Positions 24,224 through 32,032 of a stretch of DNA of 64,000 bases are shown piece by piece. The notes under the pieces were generated by a model. It was not told the origin of the DNA. It did no database searches and saw only the letters and a program-made list of their open reading frames with translations. The position numbers and the translations under genes were made by a program. The stretch is from Anaerotignum sp. (GTDB lineage: Bacteria; Bacillota; Clostridia; Lachnospirales; Anaerotignaceae): the NCBI GenBank assembly GCA_020024455.1, contig JAHHTU010000004.1:23257-87256 (forward strand), given 5' to 3'. Each line of letters starts with the position of its first letter. Position 1 is the first letter of the stretch.

Positions 24224-24700
24224 ATGGGAGAATTGACACATTTTGATACCAAAGGAAATGCTGTGATGGTAGATGTGAGTGAGAAAGAAGATACAGAACG
24301 TACTGCGGTTGCAAAAGGAAATATTGCTGTCAATCAGGAAGTGTTTGCAAAAATCAAAAGTGGTACGATGGCAAAAGGCGATGTATTGGGCGTTGCAAGA
24401 AGTGCAGGCATTATGGCGGCAAAACGCACTTGGGAGCTGATACCGCTTTGTCATTTGATTGCACTGACAAAATGCAACGTGGATTTTGTATTGCTGGAAG
24501 AAACACATGAGATTGAGGCAATCTGCACTGTGAAAACGGTGGGCAAAACAGGTGTGGAAATGGAGGCTTTGACAGGGGTACAAGTGGCTTTGTTGACCAT
24601 TTATGATATGTGTAAAGCACTCGACCGTTCTATGATGATGTCAAACATTCGTCTGGTCGAAAAAACAGGTGGAAAAAGCGGAGCGTTCTATCATGATTGA
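24224..24700 (+). CDS. moaC: Cyclic pyranopterin monophosphate synthase accessory protein MoaC
   Basis: Catalyses formation of cPMP from the 3',8-cyclised GTP made by MoaA, the first step of molybdenum cofactor synthesis. Clear motifs are LTHFDTKGNAVMVDVSEKEDTERTAVA, KGDVLGVARSAGIMAAKRTWELIPLCHLIALTKCNV in outline, TVGKTGVEMEALTGVQVALLTIYDMCKA and KTGGKSG. The length (158) is normal. AAGGAGG at 24204-24210 is 13 bases from the ATG, slightly far. The gene overlaps moaA by 8 bases. Confidence 0.97.
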   Translation: MGELTHFDTKGNAVMVDVSEKEDTERTAVAKGNIAVNQEVFAKIKSGTMAKGDVLGVARSAGIMAAKRTWELIPLCHLIALTKCNVDFVLLEETHEIEAICTVKTVGKTGVEMEALTGVQVALLTIYDMCKALDRSMMMSNIRLVEKTGGKSGAFYHD

Positions 24701-25658
24701 AACAAAAGACGGATTTGGCAGACAGATTGATTATATGCGGATTTCCGTGACAGACCGTTGCAATTTACGGTGTGTGTATTGTATGCCGCAGGAAGAACAG
24801 CAGTTTTTGCCACAAGAAATGCTTTTGACTGCAACACAATGGGAAACAGTTTGTCGGGCAGCGGCACAAGTTGGTATTCGCAAAGTGCGTATCACAGGTG
24901 GAGAGCCATTGATGCGACAAGATATTGTGGAATTGGTGGAACGAATTGCAAATATTCCAAAAATAGAGCGTGTGGTGATGACAACAAACGGCGTTTGTTT
25001 GGCACAAAAAGCAAAAGCATTGCAAAAAGCAGGTTTGCAAGGGGTAAATATCAGTTTGGATACCTGTGACAGAGCACAATATCAAGCATTGACAAATCGA
25101 GATGCATTTTTTGATGTGAAAAAAAGTATCCTGCATTGTCTGGATATTGGTTTGCCAGTCAAAATCAACTGTGTACCGGTATCCGGTTTGGAAAAACAGG
25201 ATTTTTTGCAGATGGCAGAGTTGGCAAGAACATTGCCGCTTGTGGTACGGTTTATTGAAATGATGCCCATTGGTGCGGGTGCCAAATATCAGCCTATCCC
25301 AAACGAAAACATACAGCAACAACTCATACAACGTTATGGTGCATGGGAACAGGTGCATACAAAAGACAGTGGTTCGCCGGCAGTATATTGGCAAAACAAA
25401 CGGTTTTGGGGTAAAATTGGTTGGATTAGTCCCAGAAGTCATAGTTTTTGTCATTTGTGCAATCGGATTCGGATTACCGCAGAGGGGCATTTGAAATTGT
25501 GTTTACATCACCCTGCAAATGGGGATTTGAAAACCATATTGACACAATATACAGACATTGCACAAATACAACAATATTTGATGGAACAAATACAACAAAA
25601 GCCAAAAGATGGGCATATGACGGACGAAAGCCGTCCGATGTGGAAAATTGGAGGATAA
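24693..25658 (+). CDS. moaA: GTP 3',8-cyclase (MoaA)
   Basis: Radical-SAM enzyme that with MoaC converts GTP to cyclic pyranopterin. The first cluster ligands are Cys23, 27 and 30 (CNLRCVYC); the second, GTP-binding cluster is in the C-terminus (CHLCNRIRITAEGHLKLCLH). The chain ends in Gly-Gly, which MoaA needs for activity. The start chosen is ATG 24693, nine bases after GGAG, inside the end of moaC; the in-frame start at 24669 is deeper in moaC. Residues between 240 and 260 are normal for the family. 321 residues. Confidence 0.96.
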   Translation: MIETKDGFGRQIDYMRISVTDRCNLRCVYCMPQEEQQFLPQEMLLTATQWETVCRAAAQVGIRKVRITGGEPLMRQDIVELVERIANIPKIERVVMTTNGVCLAQKAKALQKAGLQGVNISLDTCDRAQYQALTNRDAFFDVKKSILHCLDIGLPVKINCVPVSGLEKQDFLQMAELARTLPLVVRFIEMMPIGAGAKYQPIPNENIQQQLIQRYGAWEQVHTKDSGSPAVYWQNKRFWGKIGWISPRSHSFCHLCNRIRITAEGHLKLCLHHPANGDLKTILTQYTDIAQIQQYLMEQIQQKPKDGHMTDESRPMWKIGG

Positions 25659-25668
25659 TATTGATGAT

Positions 25669-26121
25669 ATGGGAACAGTGATGGCAGTGTGTATCAGTGA
25701 AAAGAGGGGTACACAGAAAAGAAATGTAAAAAAAGGAAATTTGATTGCGGATTTTGGGCTGGAAACAGATGCACACGCAGGGAATTGGCACAGACAAATC
25801 AGTTTGCTTTCCTATGAGGAAATAGAGGCGTTTCGCCAAAAAGGTGCGGTTGTGGATTTGGGGGATTTTGGAGAAAATCTGGTGGTGTCCGGATTTGATT
25901 TCAAGACATTGCCTGTCGGTACAAAATTACAATGCAAGCAGGCAGTATTGGAAATTACACAAATCGGAAAAGAATGTCACCACCATTGTCAGATTTACGA
26001 AACCATGGGGGATTGCATTATGCCAAGAGAAGGCGTGTTTGCAAGAGTGTTACAAGGTGGCATGATACAGGAGGGAGATGAGATGTATATTGTATCGGGC
26101 AGCGATTTTGACAGCAAGTGA
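25669..26121 (+). CDS. MOSC domain protein
   Basis: A 150-residue single-domain MOSC protein: VCISEKRGTQKRNVKKGNLIADFGLETDAHAG, LGDFGENLVVSGFDF and the conserved-Cys segment IGKECHHHCQIYETMGDCIMPREGVFARVL in outline. MOSC domains bind or transfer sulfur/selenium-containing groups around the Mo cofactor; the conserved cysteine is present. In Clostridia such MOSC proteins are often joined to mog in the same operon, as here. GGAGG (25650-25654) is 14 bases before ATG 25669; no other in-frame ATG lies nearer, so the start is tentative. It overlaps the mog gene by about 40 bases. Confidence 0.86.
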   Translation: MGTVMAVCISEKRGTQKRNVKKGNLIADFGLETDAHAGNWHRQISLLSYEEIEAFRQKGAVVDLGDFGENLVVSGFDFKTLPVGTKLQCKQAVLEITQIGKECHHHCQIYETMGDCIMPREGVFARVLQGGMIQEGDEMYIVSGSDFDSK

Positions 26122-26593
26122 CAAAGGGGCGGAAGGACTGCGGGAAGATGTCAGCAGTATGGTTGCAAAAGCATTGTTGGAGGCGGCAGGGTATGCGGTT
26201 GTGTCTATGCAGATTTTGCCAGATGAGCGGGCAGCATTGGCAGCATATATGGCAAACATTTGTGATACGAACCAAGCAGATTTACTCATTACCACAGGCG
26301 GTACAGGGCTTTCGCCAAGAGATTGGACACCAGAGGCAACATTGGATATTGCACAAAGACAAGTGTATGGTATCAGTGAGGCGATGCGGGCGTATTCCAT
26401 GACGGTGACACCAAGGGGGATGTTAAGCAGAGGGGTTTCTGTCATTAGAGAGAAAACGTTGATTGTCAATTTGCCGGGCAGTCCCAAAGCAGTGAAAGAG
26501 AATTTGACATATCTATTGCCGACATTGGCACATGGATTGGATATTTTAACAGAACAAGCAAAAGAATGTGCAACAGAAAGGGGCAAAGCATGA
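26078..26593 (+). CDS. mog: Molybdopterin adenylyltransferase (MogA/MoaB family)
   Basis: Adenylylates molybdopterin before molybdate insertion. Motifs: AAILTASDKGAEGLREDVS, LLITTGGTGLSPRDWTPEAT, EAMRAYSM, MLSRGVSVIREKTLIVNLPGSPKAVKENL in outline. Two starts are possible: ATG 26078 (only 2 bases after GGAGGG) or TTG 26090 (14 bases after), which would give the usual MYRAAILTASDKG N-terminus. The gene overlaps the MOSC gene and ends in an ATGA overlap with modA, indicating tight translational coupling. Confidence 0.93.
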   Translation: MRCILYRAAILTASDKGAEGLREDVSSMVAKALLEAAGYAVVSMQILPDERAALAAYMANICDTNQADLLITTGGTGLSPRDWTPEATLDIAQRQVYGISEAMRAYSMTVTPRGMLSRGVSVIREKTLIVNLPGSPKAVKENLTYLLPTLAHGLDILTEQAKECATERGKA

Positions 26594-27369
26594 TGAAAAG
26601 AAAATGGTTACAATGGAGCGTGTTATCTGTGTTGACAATGGGGGTATTGGCAGGCTGTGGCAGTGCCGAGGCAAAACAAACCACATTGACCGTATCTGCG
26701 GCAGCGAGTTTGACCGATGTTTTGACAGAGTTGGCAGAAGCATATGAAAAAGAACATCAAGATGTCAACATTGATTTTACGTTTGGGGGCAGTGGTGCGT
26801 TGCAGACACAAATTGAAGAAGGTGCGGCAACGGATATTTTCTTTTCTGCGGCAGAAAGCAATATGGACGCTTTGGCAGAGCAGCATTTGATTGATACAGA
26901 AAGCAGAACAGATATTTTGGAAAACAAAGTGGTTTTGGTTGTGCCAAAAACAAGCGATATGGACACCAATTTTCTGGATATTGCACAAACAAACAGTGAA
27001 ATTGCATTGGGAGAGCCCGAAAGTGTACCGGCAGGCAAATATGCAAAACAAATTTTTACCGATATGGGCATTTGGGCAGATGTCGAAAGCAAAGCTGTGT
27101 TTGCAAGCAATGTGCGTGAAGTATTGACTTGGGTGGAAAGCGGAGAAGCAAGTTGTGGTGTGGTATATGCAACAGATGCCGCAACATCGGAAGGTGTGCG
27201 TGTGGTGGAAGAAGTACCGAGCGAATATGCACCGGACGTGCGTTATCCTGCGGCTGTGCTGGCAGAGAGCCAAAACAAAGATGCGGCAAAAGCATTTTTG
27301 GATTTTCTGACCAGTGAAACGGCGGAACAGGCATTTACCGCATACGGATTTACATATATCGCAGAATAA
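26590..27369 (+). CDS. modA: Molybdate ABC transporter substrate-binding lipoprotein
   Basis: Binds molybdate (or tungstate) outside the membrane. A lipoprotein signal (MMKRKWLQWSVLSVLTMGVLAGC) is followed by the ModA core: LTVSAAASLTDVLTEL, FGGSGALQTQIEEGAATDIFFSA, ENKVVLVVP, NVREVLTWVESGEASCGVVYATDA and the C-terminal AKAFLDFLTSE. Two adjacent ATGs (26590, 26593) are possible. The stop of mog overlaps the first. It directly precedes modB and modC, giving a complete transporter within the cofactor cluster. Confidence 0.95.
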   Translation: MMKRKWLQWSVLSVLTMGVLAGCGSAEAKQTTLTVSAAASLTDVLTELAEAYEKEHQDVNIDFTFGGSGALQTQIEEGAATDIFFSAAESNMDALAEQHLIDTESRTDILENKVVLVVPKTSDMDTNFLDIAQTNSEIALGEPESVPAGKYAKQIFTDMGIWADVESKAVFASNVREVLTWVESGEASCGVVYATDAATSEGVRVVEEVPSEYAPDVRYPAAVLAESQNKDAAKAFLDFLTSETAEQAFTAYGFTYIAE

Positions 27370-27380
27370 AGGTGTCATAT

Positions 27381-28052
27381 ATGGATATGAGTCCTCTTTT
27401 GATTTCTGTGGAAGTAGCGGTTTGCAGTACGATATTTGCGGCAGTGTTTGGAATTGGTCTGGCATATATGGCAATGAAATTGCGGCGGTTGCGTATGGTG
27501 TTTGATGTGGTGCTGACACTGCCGTTGGTGCTACCGCCGACGGTGGTTGGATTTTTTTTGTTGATGGTGTTTGGAAAAAATGGTGTATTGGGCAAATTTC
27601 TGTATGAAATCGGATTGCCTTTTGTGTTTTCATTGCGTGGGGCGATTGTGGCAGCGTTTGTGGTTTCGTTTCCGTTGGTGTATCGTGCAGTCAGAAGTGC
27701 TATGGAGCAGATGGACAAGCAAATGGTGGCTGCCGCCCGTACATTGGGTATCACAGAAAAAAAGATATTGTTTCGGGTGATATTACCAAATTGTCGCAGT
27801 GGGATATTGGCAGGGATTATTTTGGCATTTGCACGCAGTATGGGAGAATTTGGTGCAACCATGATGCTGGCAGGCAATATCCCGCAAAAAACACAAACAA
27901 TGGCATTGGCAGTGTATACAGCAGTACAAAGCGGACATCGGGAGCAAGCATATTTTTGGTCATGGTGTATTGTGCTGCTGGCAGTGGTTGCCATGATTGG
28001 TATTTTGCTGTTGGAACGCAAAACACAAACAAAGGAGGACGACGGATTTTGA
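27381..28052 (+). CDS. modB: Molybdate ABC transporter permease
   Basis: A 223-residue permease with about five membrane helices. LPLVLPPTVVGFFLL is a typical ModB segment, and the cytoplasmic EAA loop is AARTLGITEKKILFRVILPNCRSGILAGIILAFARSMGEFGATMML in outline. The longer frame begins at GTG 27372, but AAAGGTG spacing favours ATG 27381, which also gives the usual MDMSPLLISV start. Its stop (28050-28052) overlaps the start of modC. Confidence 0.94.
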   Translation: MDMSPLLISVEVAVCSTIFAAVFGIGLAYMAMKLRRLRMVFDVVLTLPLVLPPTVVGFFLLMVFGKNGVLGKFLYEIGLPFVFSLRGAIVAAFVVSFPLVYRAVRSAMEQMDKQMVAAARTLGITEKKILFRVILPNCRSGILAGIILAFARSMGEFGATMMLAGNIPQKTQTMALAVYTAVQSGHREQAYFWSWCIVLLAVVAMIGILLLERKTQTKEDDGF

Positions 28053-28750
28053 TATTGGAGGCAACATTTACCAAAAAATTAAAAACAGAAACGTTATCCA
28101 TTTCTTTTGTGTTGGAAAATGAAGTATTGGGGATTTTGGGCAAAAGCGGCTGTGGAAAAAGTATGACATTGCGTTGTCTGGCAGGGATACAAAAACCGGA
28201 TAGTGGTCGGATTGTGTTAGATGGCAAGGTTTTGTTTGACAGCACAAACAAAATTTGTTTGAAACCGCAAAAAAGACAAATGGGATATTTGTTCCAGAAT
28301 TATGCATTGTTTCCCAATATGACAGTCAGACAAAACATTGCCTTTGCTTGTACGGATACCCATATGGTCACACAGCTTTTGGAACGTTTTTATTTGGAGA
28401 ATGTGGCAGATTTGTTTCCGTCTGTGCTTTCGGGCGGGCAACAGCAAAGAGCGGCAATGGCAAGAATGTTGGCGGCAAAGCCAAAGGTCTTGTTGTTAGA
28501 TGAGCCGTTTTCGGCATTGGATAGCTTTTTGAAACAAGAAGTGGAAAAAGAAGTACAAGCTGTGTTGACTGCTTATGGCGGTGTGGCAATCGTGGTTTCG
28601 CATAACAAAGGCGAAATTTATCGTTTGACACAAAAATGTATGGTGATGGAACAGGGAGAAATTGCAGAATATGGGGATACAAAGCAGTTGTTTTGCTGTC
28701 CAAAATCAAAAGAGGGCAAATTGTTGATACAAGGAGGAAGCGATGATTGA
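28049..28750 (+). CDS. modC: Molybdate ABC transporter ATP-binding protein, short form
   Basis: Energises ModAB. Walker A GKSGCGKSM near residue 33, signature LSGGQQQRAAMARML, Walker B VLLLDEPFSALD and the H-loop VVSHNKGEIYRL are all present. The product is about 233 residues and ends after the nucleotide-binding domain, so the molybdate-binding TOBE/Mop domain of classical ModC (about 350 residues) is missing. The start is TTG 28049, nine bases after AAAGGAGGA; a long upstream extension in this frame runs through modB and is not real. It overlaps the next gene by 8 bases. Confidence 0.92.
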   Translation: MILEATFTKKLKTETLSISFVLENEVLGILGKSGCGKSMTLRCLAGIQKPDSGRIVLDGKVLFDSTNKICLKPQKRQMGYLFQNYALFPNMTVRQNIAFACTDTHMVTQLLERFYLENVADLFPSVLSGGQQQRAAMARMLAAKPKVLLLDEPFSALDSFLKQEVEKEVQAVLTAYGGVAIVVSHNKGEIYRLTQKCMVMEQGEIAEYGDTKQLFCCPKSKEGKLLIQGGSDD

Positions 28751-29885
28751 TTTGAATCATGCCGCAACATCAACCAGAAAACCAAAACAAGTGGCAAAGG
28801 CGGTGTATGATGCCATACTGCATATGGGAAATTGCGGTAGGGGCAATGATAAAACAGCTTTGGATACGGCAAGAATGATATACCAAACCAGAAAAAAGAT
28901 TGCAACATTGTTTGATGTGCCAAACCCAAGCCATGTGGTATTTACGGCAAATGCCACACAGAGCTTGAATATGGCGATTTGTGGATTATTGCAAAAAGGC
29001 GACCATGTGATTACCACTTGTATGGAGCATAACAGTGTATTGCGTCCGTTATACCAAAAACAAAAAGAGGGTGTGGAGATTTCATTTGTGCCATGTGATG
29101 CAAAAGGTGTTTTGGCATACGCACAGCTACCATTGCTGTTGCAAAAAAATACCAAAATGGTTATCTGCACACACGCCTCAAATGTAACAGGGAATGTGAA
29201 TGAGATTGCAAAAATCGGGGCATTTTGTAAACAACATGGATTGCTGTTTGTGGTAGACGCTTCGCAAACGGCTGGTCTGCTCCCTATCTCTATGCAAAAT
29301 ATGCATATTGATGTATTATGTTTTACAGGACATAAATGTTTGATGGGGCCACAGGGGACAGGTGGGCTTTGTATCGCAGAAGGAATAGAAATTCCAAGTT
29401 TTTATACCGGTGGGACAGGTGTACAGAGTTTTTCCAAAACACAGCCGGATATGTACCCCGAACATTTGGAGGCAGGTACACTCAACGGACATGGCATTGC
29501 AGGCTTATCGGCGGCATTGGATTTTATACAAACGGTTGGATTGGAGCATATCTATCAGAAAGAATATACACACATGATGCAATTTTATGATGGTATCAAA
29601 AAAATACCGCAAATCAAGATATATGGAGATTTTGATGCCAAAACCCGTGTGCCGATTGTGACGTGTAACATACAAAATGTGCCATCTGACCAAGTTTGTG
29701 ATACGTTGGCGTATGCATATGGCATTGCAGTGCGTGGCGGTGTGCATTGTGCCCCATTGCTGCATGAAGCATTGGGGACGGACAAACAAGGTGCTGTACG
29801 GTTTAGTTTTGGGTATTTTGTGACGCAACAAGAAGTAAATACAGCAATTTTGGCAATGCAAGAGATTGTGGAGGGATTGACATGA
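28743..29885 (+). CDS. Cysteine desulfurase family protein (EF2568-type, class V aminotransferase)
   Basis: PLP enzyme of the NifS/Csd fold. Visible: DLNHAATSTRKP, the cofactor region THASNVTGNVNEIAKIG and VVDASQTAGLLPI, the PLP lysine in FTGHKCLMGPQGTGGLC, and a catalytic cysteine in RGGVHCAPLLHEALGT. This subfamily (am_tr_V_EF2568) co-occurs with selenium-dependent molybdenum hydroxylase genes and probably mobilises sulfur or selenium from cysteine or selenocysteine for the Mo centre (family-based inference). GGAGG precedes ATG 28743. It overlaps DUF3343 by an ATGA, suggesting the two products work together. Confidence 0.9.
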   Translation: MIDLNHAATSTRKPKQVAKAVYDAILHMGNCGRGNDKTALDTARMIYQTRKKIATLFDVPNPSHVVFTANATQSLNMAICGLLQKGDHVITTCMEHNSVLRPLYQKQKEGVEISFVPCDAKGVLAYAQLPLLLQKNTKMVICTHASNVTGNVNEIAKIGAFCKQHGLLFVVDASQTAGLLPISMQNMHIDVLCFTGHKCLMGPQGTGGLCIAEGIEIPSFYTGGTGVQSFSKTQPDMYPEHLEAGTLNGHGIAGLSAALDFIQTVGLEHIYQKEYTHMMQFYDGIKKIPQIKIYGDFDAKTRVPIVTCNIQNVPSDQVCDTLAYAYGIAVRGGVHCAPLLHEALGTDKQGAVRFSFGYFVTQQEVNTAILAMQEIVEGLT

Positions 29886-30112
29886 GAGAGAAAACAGCAA
29901 GTTTTGTGGTCACATTTCAGACCACGACAGCAGCGTTGGCTTGGGAAGATGCCGCAAAACAAAAGGGACTTTCCGGCAGATTGATACCACTACCACAACA
30001 AATTTCCGCAGATTGTGGATTGGCTTGGAAAATGGCATTGGCAGAAAAAGAAACCGCAAAATCATTTTTGCAGAATTTGTCGTATGATATGGTATATGAA
30101 TTGTTGCTTTGA
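29882..30112 (+). CDS. DUF3343 putative Se/S carrier protein
   Basis: A 76-residue protein matching DUF3343: SFVVTFQTTTAALAWEDAAKQKGLSGRLIPLPQQISADCGLAWKM in outline. The conserved ADCG cysteine near residue 45 is present and could carry a persulfide or perselenide from the adjacent desulfurase-like enzyme. The 4-base overlap with that gene supports partnership. Pfam describes the family only as a putative Se/S carrier-like domain; no direct function is shown here. Confidence 0.87.
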   Translation: MREKTASFVVTFQTTTAALAWEDAAKQKGLSGRLIPLPQQISADCGLAWKMALAEKETAKSFLQNLSYDMVYELLL

Positions 30113-30120
30113 GGTGTGAT

Positions 30121-30825
30121 ATGGATTTGTGGAAAATATGCCAAATGACACAGACAGCAAAATGCATTTGCGTGGTGGGCAGTGGCGGCAAAACAAGCTT
30201 GCTGTATCATTTGGCAAACGCATATCGCAAACAGGGGAAAACGGTACTTGTGACAACAACAACCAAAATGTATATCCCAAGTGCATATACGGTATTATCG
30301 GGTGATATTTTGGAAATACAACAAAAAATAAAGCAATGGGGATTTGTGGTTGCAGGGATACCTTGTCAATATGGGAAAATGCAAGGGTTGCCAAAAGCGG
30401 TTTGGGAACAGGTTTTTTTGATGGCAGATATGATACTGGTAGAGGCTGACGGTGCAAAACGATTGCCTTTGAAAATGCCAAACGACACAGAACCGGTATT
30501 ACCAAAAGAATGCGACTTTTTGGTGACGGTTGTGGGACTGTCTTGTTTGGGAAAACCATTGGGGCAAGTATGCCATCGCTGGCATTTGACCAAAGACTTT
30601 GGATATACTGCCAATACGATTGTGACAGAGGAAATGGTTGTCCATATTTTGCAGAAAGGGTATGCAACGTATTGGCGTAAATATGCAGGCTGTGTTTTTG
30701 TCAATCAAGTGGATTGTGTGACAAAAAAACAGGCGGCATATTTTGCAAAACAATTTCCGATAACGACGATTTTAGGAAGTTTACAAAGCCAAAAGAGAGG
30801 AATAACAGAACATGAAACAATATGA
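30121..30825 (+). CDS. yqeC: Selenium-dependent hydroxylase accessory protein YqeC
   Basis: A 234-residue P-loop protein: CVVGSGGKTSLLYHLANAYRKQGKTVLVTTTTKMY with Walker A GSGGKTS at about residue 20, then MILVEADGAKRLPLKMPNDTEPVLP and LSCLGKPLGQVCHRW. This is the YqeC family found with yqeB and xdhC-type genes; the nucleotide-dependent step it performs is unknown. ATG 30121 has GAGGTG close upstream; the longer frame at 30109 is not needed. Its last 14 bases overlap the xdhC-like gene. Confidence 0.9.
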   Translation: MDLWKICQMTQTAKCICVVGSGGKTSLLYHLANAYRKQGKTVLVTTTTKMYIPSAYTVLSGDILEIQQKIKQWGFVVAGIPCQYGKMQGLPKAVWEQVFLMADMILVEADGAKRLPLKMPNDTEPVLPKECDFLVTVVGLSCLGKPLGQVCHRWHLTKDFGYTANTIVTEEMVVHILQKGYATYWRKYAGCVFVNQVDCVTKKQAAYFAKQFPITTILGSLQSQKRGITEHETI

Positions 30826-31822
30826 AAAAACAGTGCAACAACAGTTACGACACAAGGATTGGCTTGGGAGTGCTTTGGTTTTTGAGGGGGAAAAACAAGG
30901 GACTTATTTTTTGTTTGATGAAACAGAAATTTGTGGCGGGCAAAATGATGCTTGGACAGAAAAATGTTTTCAGATGGTGAAAGAACAAAAAAACGGTACT
31001 GTGGTGGATATAGATGGCAGTGCTATATTTGTAGAACGTTTTTGCGGCACACCACGCTGGGTGATATTGGGTGGCGGGCATATCTCATTGGCATTGGCAG
31101 ACTTGGGTAAAATGTTGGGATTTCATGTGACGGTTGTGGACGACCGCAAGGAATTTGTGAACAAAGAGCGGTTTCCGCAAGCAGATTGTTTGATTTGTGA
31201 TGATTTTTCCTGTGTGTTTGATAAAATTCCTGATTTTTCGGAGACCTATTATATTGTGGTGACAAGAGGACATCAGGCGGATTTTGTTTGTGCAAAACAA
31301 ATTTGCAACAGAAAATATACCTATTTTGGTATGATTGGCAGTCGTACAAAAGTGGCAAAAACAAGACAAAGATTGTTGGAGGCAGGTATTTCGCAAATAC
31401 AAATAGACACCATATATGCCCCCATTGGTTTGAAAATCGGTGCGGTGACACCAGAGGAAATTGCGGTTTGTATTGCGGCAGAAGTGATACAAGTCAAAAA
31501 TCAAAAGCCGATGGAAACCATAGCGGGAAATTTTTTGCAGACCGTACAGCAACAAACAAATGGCATGGTGGCAATGATTGTGGAAAAAGAAGGCTCTGCA
31601 CCAAGAGCCGCAGGTGCAAGAATGTTTGTGCAAAACGGAAAGCTCGTTTGTGGCACGATTGGCGGCGGTGCCATCGAACAGCAAGCCATCAAACATTGTG
31701 CAACCATGCAACAGCAAGGCACAGTGTTTGATGTACAAAGATATGTGCTAAACCAGAAAGAAAGTGCAGGATTGGGCATGATTTGCGGGGGCAACAATAC
31801 GGTATTTTTTTATAAAATTTAG
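30812..31822 (+). CDS. XdhC/CoxI family maturation factor with reversed domain order
   Basis: A 336-residue member of the XdhC family, which loads or protects the sulfurated/selenated Mo cofactor of xanthine dehydrogenase-type enzymes. The Rossmann (XdhC_C) domain with VILGGGHISLALADLG and VTRGHQADF occupies about residues 70-230. The CoxI-type motif (VAMIVEKEGSAPRAAGARMFV, GTIGGGAIE, GLGMICGGNNTVFF) is at the C-terminus, about 235-336. In most XdhC proteins the CoxI part comes first. It is the last gene of the cluster; no hydroxylase follows in this window. Confidence 0.88.
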   Translation: MKQYEKTVQQQLRHKDWLGSALVFEGEKQGTYFLFDETEICGGQNDAWTEKCFQMVKEQKNGTVVDIDGSAIFVERFCGTPRWVILGGGHISLALADLGKMLGFHVTVVDDRKEFVNKERFPQADCLICDDFSCVFDKIPDFSETYYIVVTRGHQADFVCAKQICNRKYTYFGMIGSRTKVAKTRQRLLEAGISQIQIDTIYAPIGLKIGAVTPEEIAVCIAAEVIQVKNQKPMETIAGNFLQTVQQQTNGMVAMIVEKEGSAPRAAGARMFVQNGKLVCGTIGGGAIEQQAIKHCATMQQQGTVFDVQRYVLNQKESAGLGMICGGNNTVFFYKI

Positions 31823-31951
31823 AAATTCTTAAAAAATAGAGCATGATGTTTTGTTACAAATACAACTGTATGCATTTAGAAACAACTAGCCTGAAAATCA
31901 TTATTTTATGCGGATATTGCGATTTTTATGAAAAGTTTGTTGCGAAAAATA
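31823..31951. other. Intergenic stretch after the Se/Mo cluster, no clear terminator
   Basis: A/T-rich, with no convincing hairpin followed by a T run and no open frame. Transcription from the cluster may end here by a factor-dependent or unrecognised route. Confidence 0.4.
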
Positions 31952-31980
31952 TTGACAAGATTGTTAAACTTTCGTATACT
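31952..31980 (+). promoter_or_regulatory. Strong predicted sigma-A promoter for the NlpC/P60 gene
   Basis: TTGACA (31952-31957), 17-base spacer, TATACT (31975-31980). Confidence 0.7.
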
Positions 31981-32032
31981 GACTGTAATAGATTTGTAAT
32001 AATTTGAATAGATGATGGTGGAGGAAGTCTAA

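Noticed and set aside
27791..28048. N-terminal extension of the modC frame inside modB
   Set aside because: modB is intact in another frame, and the ATPase homology begins only after TTG 28049.
20771..31822. In-frame UGA (selenocysteine) codons in the cluster genes
   Set aside because: Each gene reads through without an internal stop and ends at a position that fits its family length; no Sec codon is needed.
31823..32032. Possible Moco or other riboswitch between the Se/Mo cluster and the NlpC/P60 gene
   Set aside because: No conserved riboswitch elements or terminator/antiterminator pair are visible; it holds a plain promoter.
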